From assembly GCA_017432225.1 (NCBI GenBank), contig JAFRJN010000003.1, positions 1 through 45,887 of the forward strand: a stretch of DNA of 45,887 nt, in the 5' to 3' direction. The stretch comes from Candidatus Saccharimonadota bacterium (lineage in GTDB: Bacteria > Patescibacteriota > Saccharimonadia > Saccharimonadales > Saccharimonadaceae). A program made the position numbers and the translations under genes. The notes beneath the pieces are model-generated. The model was not told the origin of the DNA, did no database searches, and saw only the letters and a program-made list of their open reading frames with translations. Below are positions 15,687-24,439 of this stretch, piece after piece; positions within the stretch are counted from its first letter, which is position 1; each line of letters opens with the position of its first letter.

Positions 15687-15748
15687 GACATTTTTTTGAT
15701 TTTTTCACGAAAAGTTGTGGAAAAGCTTTATTTTATGAAAGAATGTTG

Positions 15749-15754
15749 TAAAAT
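15749..15754 (+). promoter_or_regulatory. -10 box of trmD (leaderless)
   Basis: TAAAAT ends six bases before ATG 15761, the same geometry as other leaderless genes here. Confidence 0.45.
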
Positions 15755-15760
15755 ATAGAT

Positions 15761-16423
15761 ATGGTTAAGTTCACGATTATTACATTATTTAGGGAGGCCT
15801 TGGAGCCGTACCTCAAGACCTCCATGATGTGGAAGGCCACGGAAAAGGGGCTGGCGGAGTTTGATTTTGTAGACTTGCGCGAGTTTGGGCTGGGGCCGCA
15901 CAAGTCGGTAGATGACACGCCGTATGGGGGTGGGGATGGGATGCTACTCCGGTGCGAGCCGGTGTTTAATGCCATTGAGTCCGTCAAGGCCAAGGACCCG
16001 AGCGCTAAAGTGATCTTGCCGACCCCGGTGGGAGAAATTTGGAATCAAGAAAAAGCAAGAGAATTTCCTAAAGAAGGCCATTACATCATCTTGTGTCCAC
16101 ACTACGAGGGATACGACGAGAGGATACTCTCTATCGTGGATTACAAGATTTCTTTGGGGAAGTTTGTGTTGACCGGTGGAGAACTGCCGGCGCTGGTGAT
16201 AATTGATTCCATCGTGAGATTAATTCCAGGGGTGCTGGGGGGCGAAAATTCTGCGATTATTGAATCGTTTTCCGATGGAAACAATCTAGAGTATCCGCAA
16301 TATACCAAGCCGTACGATTTTCGGGGAATGAAAGTACCGGATGTGCTACTCTCTGGGAATCATGGTGAGGTAGACAAGTGGAGAAAAGAACAGAGCAAAC
16401 GGCTAATGGCCGGGGATAAATAA
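15761..16423 (+). CDS. trmD: tRNA (guanine-N1-)-methyltransferase TrmD
   Basis: 220 aa. Methylates G37 of tRNAs using S-adenosylmethionine in a knotted active site. Family signatures are DLREFGLGPHKSVDDTPYGGGDGM (in part), LCPHYEGYDERI, SLGKFVLTGGELPALVIID and RLIPGVLGG; the C-terminal VLLSGNHGEVDKW is typical. Length is slightly short but complete. No ribosome site precedes the ATG, matching a leaderless transcript. Its TAA overlaps the recG ATG (TAATG), so the two are coupled. The usual partners rpsP, rimM and rplS are not adjacent. Confidence 0.97.
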   Translation: MVKFTIITLFREALEPYLKTSMMWKATEKGLAEFDFVDLREFGLGPHKSVDDTPYGGGDGMLLRCEPVFNAIESVKAKDPSAKVILPTPVGEIWNQEKAREFPKEGHYIILCPHYEGYDERILSIVDYKISLGKFVLTGGELPALVIIDSIVRLIPGVLGGENSAIIESFSDGNNLEYPQYTKPYDFRGMKVPDVLLSGNHGEVDKWRKEQSKRLMAGDK

Positions 16424-18462
16424 TGGACCTTAATGCCTCTGTTGAGACCCTCAAGGGGGTTGGCCCCAAGACCGCCGAAATTCTAAAAAAAGCCGGGATT
16501 AGGACGGTGCGGGACTTTTTTTATAATCTCCCTAGAGATTATGAGAATTTCCAGGCGGCCACCTCTATCTCGGAACTGCGCCCGGGCAAAGTGGTGGTTA
16601 AGGGGAAAATCGAAAATTTGACCTCTAGAAGGGCTAAGAAGCGCAATCTCTCGATTATTGAAGGGCTAGTTAGAGATGAAACAGGGGCAGTGAAGGTGGT
16701 GTGGTTTAACCAAAGTTACCGTTTAAGGCAGTTTGCGCCAGATAAAGAATACCTGTTTTCTGGCACTTTTGAGTTCAAAAATGGCCGTTTTCAGCTGACT
16801 TCGCCATCGAGCGCCTTATATACCGATGTCGATTTGAGAAGCGGTCTAGCGCCCATCTACGTGGCCCACGGAGGGCTAAAATCAAACGATTTTCGGCGAT
16901 TTTTAAATTCGGCGCGGGATAAATTTGCCGAAATCCCCGATTTGCTCCCCACGGTTAAATCAGGGGTGAGAAGAGAGGCGCTATTCTATGCGCATTTCCC
17001 GAATTCCGAGAAATCTATTGCTGGAGCGAGGGAATATCTGGCCTACGAGGAGCTGTTTGAGCTGATTTTGGCCGCCAAGCTTAATCGGCGCGAAAATGAA
17101 AAATTGAGAGCCACCCCTGTAAAGTTCGATGCGGGCAAAATCCGTGATTTTGTGGCTAAATTGCCCTTTAAATTGACCAACGCCCAGAGGAGAGCGGCTT
17201 GGGAAATTTTTCAGGACATGGAGAAAAATACTCCGATGAACCGGCTACTCCAGGGGGATGTGGGGTCGGGCAAAACCATGGTGGCGGCGCTCGCGGCCTA
17301 CGAGGCGTTTCTCTCTGGTGGGCAGGTGGCAATTTTGGCGCCGACGGCGATTCTCGCTTCACAACATTATGAAGGGATTGGACCTTTGCTCGGTGGTTTT
17401 GGGGTCAAAACGGCGCTTCTGACCGGCGCCACCAAGAAAAAACCGGAGCTGAAGAAAATGATTGCCTCTGGGGAAGTCAATGTGGTAGTGGGGACGCACG
17501 CCTTGCTCACCGATAATACGGAATTTTCTAATTTGACCCTAGTGGTGATTGACGAGCAGCACCGCTTTGGGGTAGAGCAGAGACAAAAATTGACTCTAAA
17601 ATCCCCCAAGGACAAGGCGCCACACCTGCTCGCAATGACGGCCACACCGATTCCGCGCTCACTGCAATTAACGATTTTTGGCGACCTCGACGTTTCGATT
17701 CTAGACGAGCTACCAAAGGGCCGGCAGCCGATTGAAACCAAAATTTTGCCAGAGATTGAGCTTTCCGAGAAACTTTATCCAGAGATCCTGAAAACCGTGA
17801 AAGCGGGGCAGCAAGTTTACTGGATTTGTAAGGCGATTGAAGATGGGGCTGGTGGCGATAATTCTGGGACAAATAAAGCTGATATTACCTCGGTCAAGGC
17901 TCGCACCAAACGCCTGCAAGAATTATTCCCAAAGCTCAAGATTGAGCTTCTACATGGCAAGATGAAACCGCTTGAGAAAGACGAGGTGATGGGGCGATTT
18001 TCGGAGGGGAAAATTGACATTTTGGTCTCCACTACAGTGGTGGAAGTGGGGGTGGACGTACCAAATGCGACACTGATGATAATCGAAAATGCCGAGGGTT
18101 ATGGCCTGGCGCAGCTTCACCAGCTCCGCGGCCGCGTGGGGCGAGGTTCGGTGAAATCGGATTGTTTCCTCCTTACCTCTGGAGACGCGACGCCGTCGAG
18201 ACGCCTAAAAGAACTTGAGAAATCTTCAGATGGGTTTCATTTGGCCGAAGTGGATCTTAAGATGCGCGGGCCGGGTGAAATTTACGGTGCTTTGCAGCAC
18301 GGGGCGCTGGATCTTAGAATTGCGTCGCTTTCGGACACGAAATTAATTCAAAAAGCTCAAAAAGATGCAGAAAATTTCCTCAAACTAGGCCCTGGTATGT
18401 TACAATATAAGGAATTGATGGATGGTATTTCCAAATATCAACAGATTACAACATTAAATTAA
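16423..18462 (+). CDS. recG: ATP-dependent DNA helicase RecG
   Basis: 679 aa. Remodels stalled forks and branched DNA. An N-terminal wedge/OB domain covers about 1-160 (SVETLKGVGPKTAEILKKAG at the start, then LRPGKVVVKGKIENL). The helicase part has LLQGDVGSGKTMVAALA (Walker A, about residue 276), LAPTAILASQHYE, DEQHRFGVEQRQ (about 379), TATPIPRSLQLTIFGDLD, STTVVEVGVDVPNATLM and QLRGRVGRG. The C-terminal TRG-type region is present (GPGEIYGALQHGALDLRIA). Coupled to trmD by TAATG and followed 13 bases later by rsmD, probably one operon. Confidence 0.98.
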   Translation: MDLNASVETLKGVGPKTAEILKKAGIRTVRDFFYNLPRDYENFQAATSISELRPGKVVVKGKIENLTSRRAKKRNLSIIEGLVRDETGAVKVVWFNQSYRLRQFAPDKEYLFSGTFEFKNGRFQLTSPSSALYTDVDLRSGLAPIYVAHGGLKSNDFRRFLNSARDKFAEIPDLLPTVKSGVRREALFYAHFPNSEKSIAGAREYLAYEELFELILAAKLNRRENEKLRATPVKFDAGKIRDFVAKLPFKLTNAQRRAAWEIFQDMEKNTPMNRLLQGDVGSGKTMVAALAAYEAFLSGGQVAILAPTAILASQHYEGIGPLLGGFGVKTALLTGATKKKPELKKMIASGEVNVVVGTHALLTDNTEFSNLTLVVIDEQHRFGVEQRQKLTLKSPKDKAPHLLAMTATPIPRSLQLTIFGDLDVSILDELPKGRQPIETKILPEIELSEKLYPEILKTVKAGQQVYWICKAIEDGAGGDNSGTNKADITSVKARTKRLQELFPKLKIELLHGKMKPLEKDEVMGRFSEGKIDILVSTTVVEVGVDVPNATLMIIENAEGYGLAQLHQLRGRVGRGSVKSDCFLLTSGDATPSRRLKELEKSSDGFHLAEVDLKMRGPGEIYGALQHGALDLRIASLSDTKLIQKAQKDAENFLKLGPGMLQYKELMDGISKYQQITTLN

Positions 18463-18475
18463 GCGAGGCCCAAAA

Positions 18476-19063
18476 ATGAGCAAAAGAGAATTCGGCGGAG
18501 AAGTAGAAATCACTGGAGGAGAATTTAGAGGGCGGAAGTTAGTCACGCCAGGCGAGAGCACTCATCCGATGGGCTCTAGAGAAAAATTAGCAATTTTTAA
18601 TGCTCTGGGGAGCAAAATTGAAGGTGCGGTCGTTTTGGATGCCTATGCCGGAAGCGGAGCGCTAGGGATTGAAGCTATCTCGCGGGGGGCTGGGAGCGTG
18701 GTTTTTATAGACAAAGCTCCAGGGGCACGACGAGCAATCAAACATAATATTGAAACTTTTGATATTGCAGAGAAATGCGTTTTGGAACCAATGAGAGTAG
18801 AAGAATATGCACAGTGCAACTGCCCTCCTGGCGGCCCGACGCTATCCAATATGCACCTATTAGAGAAATTTGATATTATTTTCGCCGACCCGCCCTATGA
18901 TGATTTTGACCCAAGAGGTGTAGATGATATATCTTATTATTTGAAGCCGGGTGGCACCTTGGTGTTGTCGCATCCGGGGCCAGCACCGAGATTTATGTGG
19001 ATCGATTTGAAAAAGACCAAAAAATACGCTGGAGCGTATATTTCCTATTATATCAAGCACTAG
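18476..19063 (+). CDS. rsmD: 16S rRNA (guanine-N2)-methyltransferase RsmD
   Basis: 195 aa. Methylates G966 of 16S rRNA. Signatures are GGEFRGRKLVTP, the SAM site VLDAYAGSGALGIEAISRG and the catalytic FADPPYDDF. Between the acidic helix and the DPPY strand there is an unusual CNCPPGGPTLSNMH segment (about residues 115-128) that is Cys/Pro-rich and not typical of the family. Its DNA carries a direct repeat (AATATGCAC at 18804 and 18848) but no inverted arms, so it is not one of the fold-back elements. The rest is standard. Confidence 0.93.
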   Translation: MSKREFGGEVEITGGEFRGRKLVTPGESTHPMGSREKLAIFNALGSKIEGAVVLDAYAGSGALGIEAISRGAGSVVFIDKAPGARRAIKHNIETFDIAEKCVLEPMRVEEYAQCNCPPGGPTLSNMHLLEKFDIIFADPPYDDFDPRGVDDISYYLKPGGTLVLSHPGPAPRFMWIDLKKTKKYAGAYISYYIKH

Positions 19064-19091
19064 CGTTTTTCTTGATTTTAGGTGATAATAC

Positions 19092-19120
19092 TTGCACTTT
19101 TAGCAAAAGTGTGATATAAT
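19092..19120 (+). promoter_or_regulatory. Promoter of small anchored protein
   Basis: TTGCAC (19092-19097), 17 bp spacer TTTTAGCAAAAGTGTGA, TATAAT (19115-19120). Nearly the same spacer as at 5194 and 31524. A ribosome site GGAG follows at 19131. Confidence 0.8.
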
Positions 19121-19142
19121 TAGAGTATAAGGAGTTTATTAA

Positions 19143-19544
19143 ATGTATTATCAGGGAGAAATCGAGAAGAAAGATCGCCAAAAGGTCATCATGATTGCTA
19201 CGGCCATCGTAGCTGTGGTGCTGATTTTGGTCGTATCGATCATCGTGGTGGCGACTCGGAAATCTGGTAGCGAGAACGCAGGCGGCGACAACAACACGGC
19301 ATTTGTAGAGGACGAGAGCAAGGAAGAGGAAAAGAAGGAAGAGACAAAGGAAGAGGAGAAAAAGGAAGAGGCTGTCGTGGAAACTACTACTGTGACCGTC
19401 TCGACCAAGACCGAGAGCACCGCTGAAACTACCGATACGGTAGCTAGCACCGGTCCTGAAGATTTACTGCCACTAGCACTTTCACTAGGCAGTATCACCA
19501 CCGCCGGCACGGCTTACATGATGTCGCGTAAGCAACAGTTCTAA
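19143..19544 (+). CDS. Small surface protein with N- and C-terminal hydrophobic segments
   Basis: 133 aa, no known family. A hydrophobic segment at about 16-36 (VIMIATAIVAVVLILVVSII) may be a signal anchor. Residues 55-80 are Glu/Lys repeats and 80-105 are Thr-rich (TTTVTVSTKTESTAET). The C-terminus reads ASTGPEDLLPLALSLGSITT..., a hydrophobic run, then RKQQF. That order (TG-containing motif, hydrophobic stretch, basic tail) looks like a sortase sorting signal, though the motif is not LPxTG. It may be a small wall- or membrane-displayed protein with a flexible charged stalk. Confidence 0.65.
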   Translation: MYYQGEIEKKDRQKVIMIATAIVAVVLILVVSIIVVATRKSGSENAGGDNNTAFVEDESKEEEKKEETKEEEKKEEAVVETTTVTVSTKTESTAETTDTVASTGPEDLLPLALSLGSITTAGTAYMMSRKQQF

Positions 19545-19550
19545 AGCTTA

Positions 19551-19580
19551 AAACCGAGAATTTGCGTTCTCGGTTTTTTG
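19551..19580 (+). terminator. Terminator of the small anchored protein
   Basis: AACCGAGAA (19552-19560) pairs with TTCTCGGTT (19567-19575), loop TTTGCG, then a T-run. It runs into the tRNA-Leu promoter. Confidence 0.85.
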
Positions 19581-19589
19581 TGATATAAT
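19581..19589 (+). promoter_or_regulatory. Promoter of tRNA-Leu(UAG)
   Basis: TGA-TATAAT ends eight bases before the tRNA 5' end, so the precursor should have only one or two extra 5' bases. Confidence 0.6.
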
Positions 19590-19597
19590 TATCTTAT

Positions 19598-19682
19598 GCC
19601 CGTGTGGTGGAATTGGTAGACACGCTAGCCTTAGGAGCTAGTGCCTTCCGGCTTAAGAGTTCGAGTCTCTTCGCGGGCACCA
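19598..19682 (+). tRNA. tRNA-Leu (anticodon UAG)
   Basis: 85 bases including encoded CCA. The acceptor GCCCGTG pairs with CGCGGGC (one G-U). The anticodon stem CTAGC/GCTAG encloses CTTAGGA with anticodon TAG. A long variable arm (GTGCCTTCCGGCT) marks a type II tRNA and the T-arm has GTTCGAGTC. Reads CUA and probably other CUN codons. Confidence 0.95.
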
Positions 19683-19700
19683 ACATTTTAGCAAGTAAAA

Positions 19701-19730
19701 AGTGGCCTAGTAAACTAGGTCACTATTTTT
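19701..19730. terminator. Bidirectional terminator
   Basis: AGTGGCCTAG (19701-19710) pairs with CTAGGTCACT (19715-19724) with one mismatch, with A-run before and T-run after. It ends tRNA-Leu rightward and the helical protein leftward. Confidence 0.75.
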
Positions 19731-19742
19731 AATAAAGGTACC

Positions 19743-20258
19743 TTAATCTTTTAAATCTTGGTCAATGGTAGTGAGAGCGGTATCAACTTCTGCTAGCATA
19801 TGCATGAGCTTGTCTTTTTCTTTTTCGAATTTCTCGAGGTCCTGCACACGATAAGCGGCATGGTCGTATTTCTTAGCCAACCCTTCGTGAAATTCTTCTT
19901 TGGCAGTTTTAACCATCTCGCTAATCCCTAGCAGGTTAACTCTGATGTCCTCGGCAGTTAGAGCAGTTTGACTTTCGCCGATGAGCGGCGTGTACTCGTC
20001 GCGAATGATAACATAACGGAAAAACGCCAGTATCTCAGCCGTTTCCTCGATACGCTCGGCCAATTTGTCCATATCATCCTCGATAAAGTGGTTTCTAGTA
20101 CGGTCTTCACCGTTCTCCTTTGCGGTATCTTTTACAGTTTCGTCTAAACGAGCTTTTAATTTTGAAATTTCACACCCGCAGAGATTTGTTAGTACCAGCC
20201 TGAAACCATCTGGATTATTCGCCAAGATTTGATAAAGTTCGAAAATGCTTATACTCAT
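19743..20258 (-). CDS. Hypothetical charged helical protein
   Basis: 171 aa, no recognised family. The start is taken at 20258 (MSISIFELYQILANN) because GGGGGT sits just upstream; an in-frame ATG at 20288 has no such site. The protein appears soluble and mostly alpha-helical, with a short N-terminal CGC motif (NLCGCEIS) and a C-terminal charged heptad stretch (VQDLEKFEKEKDKLMHMLAE), so a coiled coil is likely. It stands alone between convergent tRNA-Leu and a divergent FAD oxidase. Confidence 0.65.
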   Translation of the reverse strand: MSISIFELYQILANNPDGFRLVLTNLCGCEISKLKARLDETVKDTAKENGEDRTRNHFIEDDMDKLAERIEETAEILAFFRYVIIRDEYTPLIGESQTALTAEDIRVNLLGISEMVKTAKEEFHEGLAKKYDHAAYRVQDLEKFEKEKDKLMHMLAEVDTALTTIDQDLKD

Positions 20259-20395
20259 ATTTTTACCCCCTTTCATAAACATAATCAATAGTATAATACC
20301 ACAAAATCACTGTTTTGGCAATAAATACGGTTTTTCACATTTTGAATTTTTCTAAAAAATCTGTACTAAAACCACTACCATTTCCATTTTTTGTG

Positions 20396-20404
20396 TGTTA
20401 TAAT
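20396..20404 (+). promoter_or_regulatory. Promoter of the FAD oxidase
   Basis: TGT-TATAAT followed ten bases later by ATG 20415 with AGCAGG between. Confidence 0.55.
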
Positions 20405-20414
20405 CGTAAGCAGG

Positions 20415-22001
20415 ATGGGCAAGGTTGCGAAATATTTAAATCAGTTGACAATTGGTAATGTCTTTGACACGCCGGATGTGCTTGAAGCGTACGCTGTAGA
20501 TTGCTCTGCGCTTAAAATCAAGCCGAAGCTAGTCGCTTTTCCGGAGTCGACTGAAGACATCCGCAAAATTATGCGTTTTTGCTATCAATTAGCGCAAAAA
20601 GGTATCAAAATCCCCGTGACCGTTAGAGGCTCTGGTCTCGACGAGATGGGAGCTGATCTCACAAACAGCCTGCTCGTATCCACCGAGAAATTAAATAGAT
20701 TGCTTGAAGCCGACAAACGCGAGAGGCTGGTACGGGTTCAAGCTGGCATCACTCTAAAAGAGTTAAATACTGCACTTTCCATTAACGGCCTCACCATACC
20801 AGTAGGCGGACACGAAAGCGACACCATTGGCGGGATTATTTCTAATTGTCCGAGCGATGATTTTGCCGGCAAATACGGCGGCATTATGAATTATGTCGAA
20901 CGGATTGAAGTAGTACTGGCAAACGGCGACGTTTTGCAGACCAACCGCTTGCCTGGGCGGATGGTGTCGAAAAAGGCCAAAGAAAAGTCTCTCGAAGGGA
21001 CGATCTACCGCAAATTATCTGAAATCACCAAAGCCAATAAGCCACTAATTGACGATATTCATACTAATAACACCGGCTCGGCGGGCTATCCGACCATTGC
21101 ACAGGTCAAACGAGGCAACTCGCTGGACATTGCACCTTTGTTCTTTGGTGCGCAAGGGACGCTAGGGGTGATTACCGAGGTGATTCTGCGGGCGGTACCG
21201 GTCAAATCCGGAGCTCGGCGCGTGGTAGCTACCTTTGAAGAGTTTGACGTGGCACAGAAATTCCTTGATCTCGCTAACTCTCTGAAGCCAAAAGAGCTGA
21301 ACGTCTATGATATTAAAATCATCAAGACCGCCGAAGAGTCTGGCAAGAGGTTAAGCGAAATCACCAAAAAACTCGAAAAAGGCTACGTGGTATTTGCTAA
21401 ATTTGATGGAAAACCGGGCTCGGCGATCCGCAAAATTATGAGCGTACGAAAAGTTTTACCAAGTTCGACCCAGCTAATTGTAGAAGACAACAAAAATACG
21501 GCCAAGCTTGACGAGTTTGAAAATTCGCTAGCGAATTTCTTAAACAGCACTCGCACTGGCGAGCGTGTACCGCTGATGACGGATTTTTATATGCCGTCTT
21601 CTAGGCTTTCGAGATTTATCGCCGACCTTGGTTTACTCGAAAAAAGCTTAAAGCTAGACCTTGCGATTTATGGGTCTTATGCAGCGTCGAACTACAATCT
21701 ACGCCCGCGGTTCAAGATTTCTGATAAAGATTTTGGCAAAAAAGCCGTGGCGTTCCTCCGGGCCGGCACCTACATCATCAATCATGAAGGCGGATCAATC
21801 ACCGGTGGCAATCCAGAAGGGCGAGTAAAGGCGCTAGTAACAAACGATGCAATGCTAGAGAACGAGAAAAATCTGTACAATGCGATTAAAGATCTATTTG
21901 ATAAGCATGGGCTCTTAAATCCTGGCGTCAAGCTCGGGGCGGACAACAAGTTTACGATTACACATTTTAGGGATAGCAGCTCTTCCAAAATTATTGTTTA
22001 A
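20415..22001 (+). CDS. FAD-binding (GlcD/D-lactate dehydrogenase type) oxidoreductase
   Basis: 528 aa. The start at 20415 (MGKVAKYLNQLTIG) is favoured by the AGCAGG site and lies downstream of the -10 box. The FAD PCMH-type domain has PVTVRGSGLDEMGADLT, VRVQAGITLKELN and GHESDTIGGIISNCPSDD. Then PLFFGAQGTLGVITEVILRAVPV and a C-terminal cap with KHGLLNPGVKLG, the FAD-linked oxidase C-terminal signature. The substrate is probably a 2-hydroxy acid such as D-lactate or glycolate, but it cannot be fixed. No iron-sulfur subunit or electron acceptor gene is adjacent. It is one of the few redox enzymes in the window. Confidence 0.88.
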   Translation: MGKVAKYLNQLTIGNVFDTPDVLEAYAVDCSALKIKPKLVAFPESTEDIRKIMRFCYQLAQKGIKIPVTVRGSGLDEMGADLTNSLLVSTEKLNRLLEADKRERLVRVQAGITLKELNTALSINGLTIPVGGHESDTIGGIISNCPSDDFAGKYGGIMNYVERIEVVLANGDVLQTNRLPGRMVSKKAKEKSLEGTIYRKLSEITKANKPLIDDIHTNNTGSAGYPTIAQVKRGNSLDIAPLFFGAQGTLGVITEVILRAVPVKSGARRVVATFEEFDVAQKFLDLANSLKPKELNVYDIKIIKTAEESGKRLSEITKKLEKGYVVFAKFDGKPGSAIRKIMSVRKVLPSSTQLIVEDNKNTAKLDEFENSLANFLNSTRTGERVPLMTDFYMPSSRLSRFIADLGLLEKSLKLDLAIYGSYAASNYNLRPRFKISDKDFGKKAVAFLRAGTYIINHEGGSITGGNPEGRVKALVTNDAMLENEKNLYNAIKDLFDKHGLLNPGVKLGADNKFTITHFRDSSSSKIIV

Positions 22002-22057
22002 ATTGGGTCGTTTTGAAGATTTTTGAAGGTGGTTTTGGTTTTTATTATCTCAAAATG

Positions 22058-22066
22058 TGCTATAAT
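22058..22066 (+). promoter_or_regulatory. Extended -10 promoter of tig
   Basis: TGC-TATAAT followed by a short leader with AGGAG before ATG 22090. Confidence 0.65.
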
Positions 22067-22089
22067 ATACACAAATAGGAGTTTACTCA

Positions 22090-23370
22090 ATGAAAACTAA
22101 ATTTAAGAAGATTTCTGACTCGCGCGTGGAGCTCACCGTGACTTTGGAGGCAAAAGAATTAAAAGAGGCCGAGGAAAAAGCCCTCGTGAAACTAGCCAAA
22201 GAAGTAAAGGTGGAAGGTTTCCGTAAGGGCAAGGTGCCAGTGGATGTGGCCCGAAAATTTATCCCAGAAAATGATCTAAACGCTCAAGCGGTTGACATTG
22301 CAATTCGTGCCAGCGTACTTCCGGCTTTCCGTGAACACGAGAAGATGCCGCTAGTCGCGCCGAATGTCAACGTGACCAAATATGTCCCAGGCGAGATGGC
22401 GGAGTATACTGCAGTGGCCGACATCGTACCAGAGGTAAAACTCGCTGACTACAAGAAACTGAAGGTCAAGCGTGAAAAGGCCGAGGTTTCCGAGGCGCAG
22501 ATTAAAGAAGTTTTGGACAACATTGCTAAATCTTTTGCCGAGAAGAAGCCAGTAAAGCGGGCGGCCAAGCTCGACGACGAGGTGATTATCGATTTCGTCG
22601 GCAAGAAGGGCGACAAAGCCTTTGATGGTGGTACGGCCAAGGATTACAAGCTGGTGCTTGGGTCCAAGACCTTTATCCCTGGGTTTGAAGAGGGCATCGT
22701 CGGTCACGAGCCAGGCGATAAGTTTGATCTCAAGCTCACCTTCCCGAAAGATTACGGAGTAAAAGATTTGGCGGGAGCCAAAGTAGTATTCGAGACTCTA
22801 GTAAAGCAAATTAACGAAGTCGCGAAGCCCGAGATTAACGATGATTTGGCCAAAAAAGTCGGTGGTTTTAAGAGCTTGAAAGAGCTCAAAGCCGACATTA
22901 AGAAAAACTTGGAAATGCAAAACGAGCATCGACTGAATGAGAAGTTTAAGGACGATTTAATCCAAGAACTAGTGAAGACCTCCAAGATTCCAGCACCGGA
23001 TATTTTGATCGAAGACCAGATAAGGATTATCCGCGACGATATGACTCGAAACGCGGTCTCGCGTGGTCTTTCCTCTCTTGAAGAGTTCGTCGAGAAGTCT
23101 GGCGAAACCATGGAAAATTGGGAGAAAGAAGCTAAAAAAGTCGCCGAGACCCGAGTAAAGGCGTCGCTAGCACTCCAGGAAGTGGCAGTAAAGGAAAAAG
23201 TCACCGTGTCGGATGCAGATGTCGAGGCCAAAATCGCGGAGCTTCGCGATGTATACAAGAATTCACCAGAGGCGGTCAAGAGTTTGAAAGACCCGAATGT
23301 GAAGATGGACATCCGGAATCGAATGACCATCGAGAAAACGCTGGATCTACTTGTAAATTTCAATAAATAG
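22090..23370 (+). CDS. tig: Trigger factor
   Basis: 426 aa ribosome-associated chaperone and prolyl isomerase. The N-terminal ribosome-binding signature is GFRKGKVP (about 48-55). An FKBP-like domain covers about 150-235 (DDEVIIDFVGKKGDKAFDGG, PGFEEGIVGHEPGDKFDL). The rest is the long helical C-terminal cradle (KVTVSDADVEAKIAELRDVY). The order and length are standard. It lies upstream of rpsL-rpsG, whose promoter overlaps its end. Confidence 0.97.
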   Translation: MKTKFKKISDSRVELTVTLEAKELKEAEEKALVKLAKEVKVEGFRKGKVPVDVARKFIPENDLNAQAVDIAIRASVLPAFREHEKMPLVAPNVNVTKYVPGEMAEYTAVADIVPEVKLADYKKLKVKREKAEVSEAQIKEVLDNIAKSFAEKKPVKRAAKLDDEVIIDFVGKKGDKAFDGGTAKDYKLVLGSKTFIPGFEEGIVGHEPGDKFDLKLTFPKDYGVKDLAGAKVVFETLVKQINEVAKPEINDDLAKKVGGFKSLKELKADIKKNLEMQNEHRLNEKFKDDLIQELVKTSKIPAPDILIEDQIRIIRDDMTRNAVSRGLSSLEEFVEKSGETMENWEKEAKKVAETRVKASLALQEVAVKEKVTVSDADVEAKIAELRDVYKNSPEAVKSLKDPNVKMDIRNRMTIEKTLDLLVNFNK

Positions 23371-23379
23371 TGCTATAAT
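23351..23379 (+). promoter_or_regulatory. Promoter of rpsL-rpsG
   Basis: TTGTAA (23351-23356), 17 bp spacer with TGc, TATAAT (23374-23379). It overlaps the last codons of tig. Confidence 0.65.
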
Positions 23380-23384
23380 AAGGG

Positions 23385-23525
23385 GAAGAGTTTCGGCTGG
23401 TCTATGATTGCTGTGAATAGACTAGCAAAGTGGCGAACGCTAGATGTGGGGTTTTGGGGTGCTTTTAGCCCATCAAAACACTAGATATAGCGTAGTCAAG
23501 ACCACTATATATTATATATAATAAT
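23385..23525 (+). promoter_or_regulatory. Structured leader of rpsL-rpsG
   Basis: A ~155-base leader contains a 10 bp hairpin (23396-23405 with 23417-23426, one G-U) and a second one (GTTTTGGGG at 23451-23459 with CCC-AT-CAAAAC at 23469-23479), roughly closed by CGCTA/TAGCG. This could be an autoregulatory site for S7 or S12. The structure is seen; the role is inferred. Confidence 0.4.
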
Positions 23526-23540
23526 TAAGAAGGAATTTTA

Positions 23541-23954
23541 ATGCCAACTATCAATCAGTTGATTAGAAAGCCTCGCAAAAAGGCTCAAAAGAAATCCAAA
23601 TCTCCGGCACTTGGGTCTATCATCAATACTCTGAAGACCAAGCGCTACGAGAAGGCGGCACCGCTCAAACGTGGCGTCTGCATCAAGGTTACTACCAAGA
23701 CCCCAAAGAAACCAAACTCCGCGATGCGCAAAGTCGCTCGTGTCCGTCTTACCAACGGTCAGGAAGTTTGGGCTTACATCGGCGGTGAAGGCCACAACCT
23801 GCAGGAGCACGCTGTGGTACTAGTAAGAGGCGGTCGTGTGCCAGATCTTCCAGGTGTACGTTACCATGTGGTACGTGGGACTTTGGATCTTCAGGGCGTG
23901 CAAGGTCGCAAGCAAGGCCGTTCTAAATACGGTGCCAAGAAGGAGGGTAAGTAA
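23541..23954 (+). CDS. rpsL: Ribosomal protein S12
   Basis: 137 aa. Decoding-site protein of the small subunit. Conserved motifs are [38 protein letters not shown] and the [13 protein letters not shown] loop. The two Lys positions where streptomycin-resistance changes occur in other bacteria (in TPKKPNS and the GVRYH region) look wild type. AAGGAA precedes the ATG. Followed two bases later by rpsG. Confidence 0.98.
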   Translation: MPTINQLIRKPRKKAQKKSKSPALGSIINTLKTKRYEKAAPLKRGVCIKVTTKTPKKPNSAMRKVARVRLTNGQEVWAYIGGEGHNLQEHAVVLVRGGRVPDLPGVRYHVVRGTLDLQGVQGRKQGRSKYGAKKEGK

Positions 23955-23956
23955 TT

Positions 23957-24433
23957 ATGCCACGCAAAACTACTAAATCTTTGGAACGCAAAGTTTCTCC
24001 AGACCGCAGATACCAGTCTATCCTAGTGCAGAGGCTCATCAATAAGTCGATGCTGGATGGCAAAAAGCAGGCCGCCGAGCGCGCAGTCTATACTGCGATC
24101 GAAGGCGCAGCCAAGAAGCTCAAGTCTGAAAACCCAGTAGAAGTACTCGAAAAGGCGATTGCTAACGTTTCGCCAGATTTTGAGGTGAAGTCACGCCGGG
24201 TCGGTGGCGCTAACTACCAGATTCCATTCCCAATTTCGGGACACCGGCAGCTGCATTTTGCTTTCTCATGGCTAGTGCAGAGCGCACGGGCCCGCAAGGG
24301 TATGCCTTATGCTAAAAGGCTAGAAGCCGAGATTGTCGATGCTTACAATGAACAAGGTGCAGCCTTCAAGAAGAAGGAAGATTGTCACCGTATGGCAGAA
24401 GCGAACCGTGCATTTGCACATTTTGCGCGCTAG
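23957..24433 (+). CDS. rpsG: Ribosomal protein S7
   Basis: 158 aa. Primary 16S rRNA-binding protein that nucleates the 30S head. Signatures are LVQRLINKSMLDGKKQAAER, VKSRRVGGANYQIP and KKEDCHRMAEANRAFAHFA. Near-contiguous with rpsL. The usual downstream fusA and tuf genes are absent; two hairpins and then the gapA promoter follow. Confidence 0.98.
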   Translation: MPRKTTKSLERKVSPDRRYQSILVQRLINKSMLDGKKQAAERAVYTAIEGAAKKLKSENPVEVLEKAIANVSPDFEVKSRRVGGANYQIPFPISGHRQLHFAFSWLVQSARARKGMPYAKRLEAEIVDAYNEQGAAFKKKEDCHRMAEANRAFAHFAR

Positions 24434-24439
24434 CGCTTT

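Noticed and set aside
18804-18856. Direct repeat AATATGCAC flanking a Cys/Pro-rich insertion in rsmD
   Set aside because: The 44-base offset is not a multiple of three, and there are no inverted arms or shared core with the fold-back family; it could be chance or slippage.
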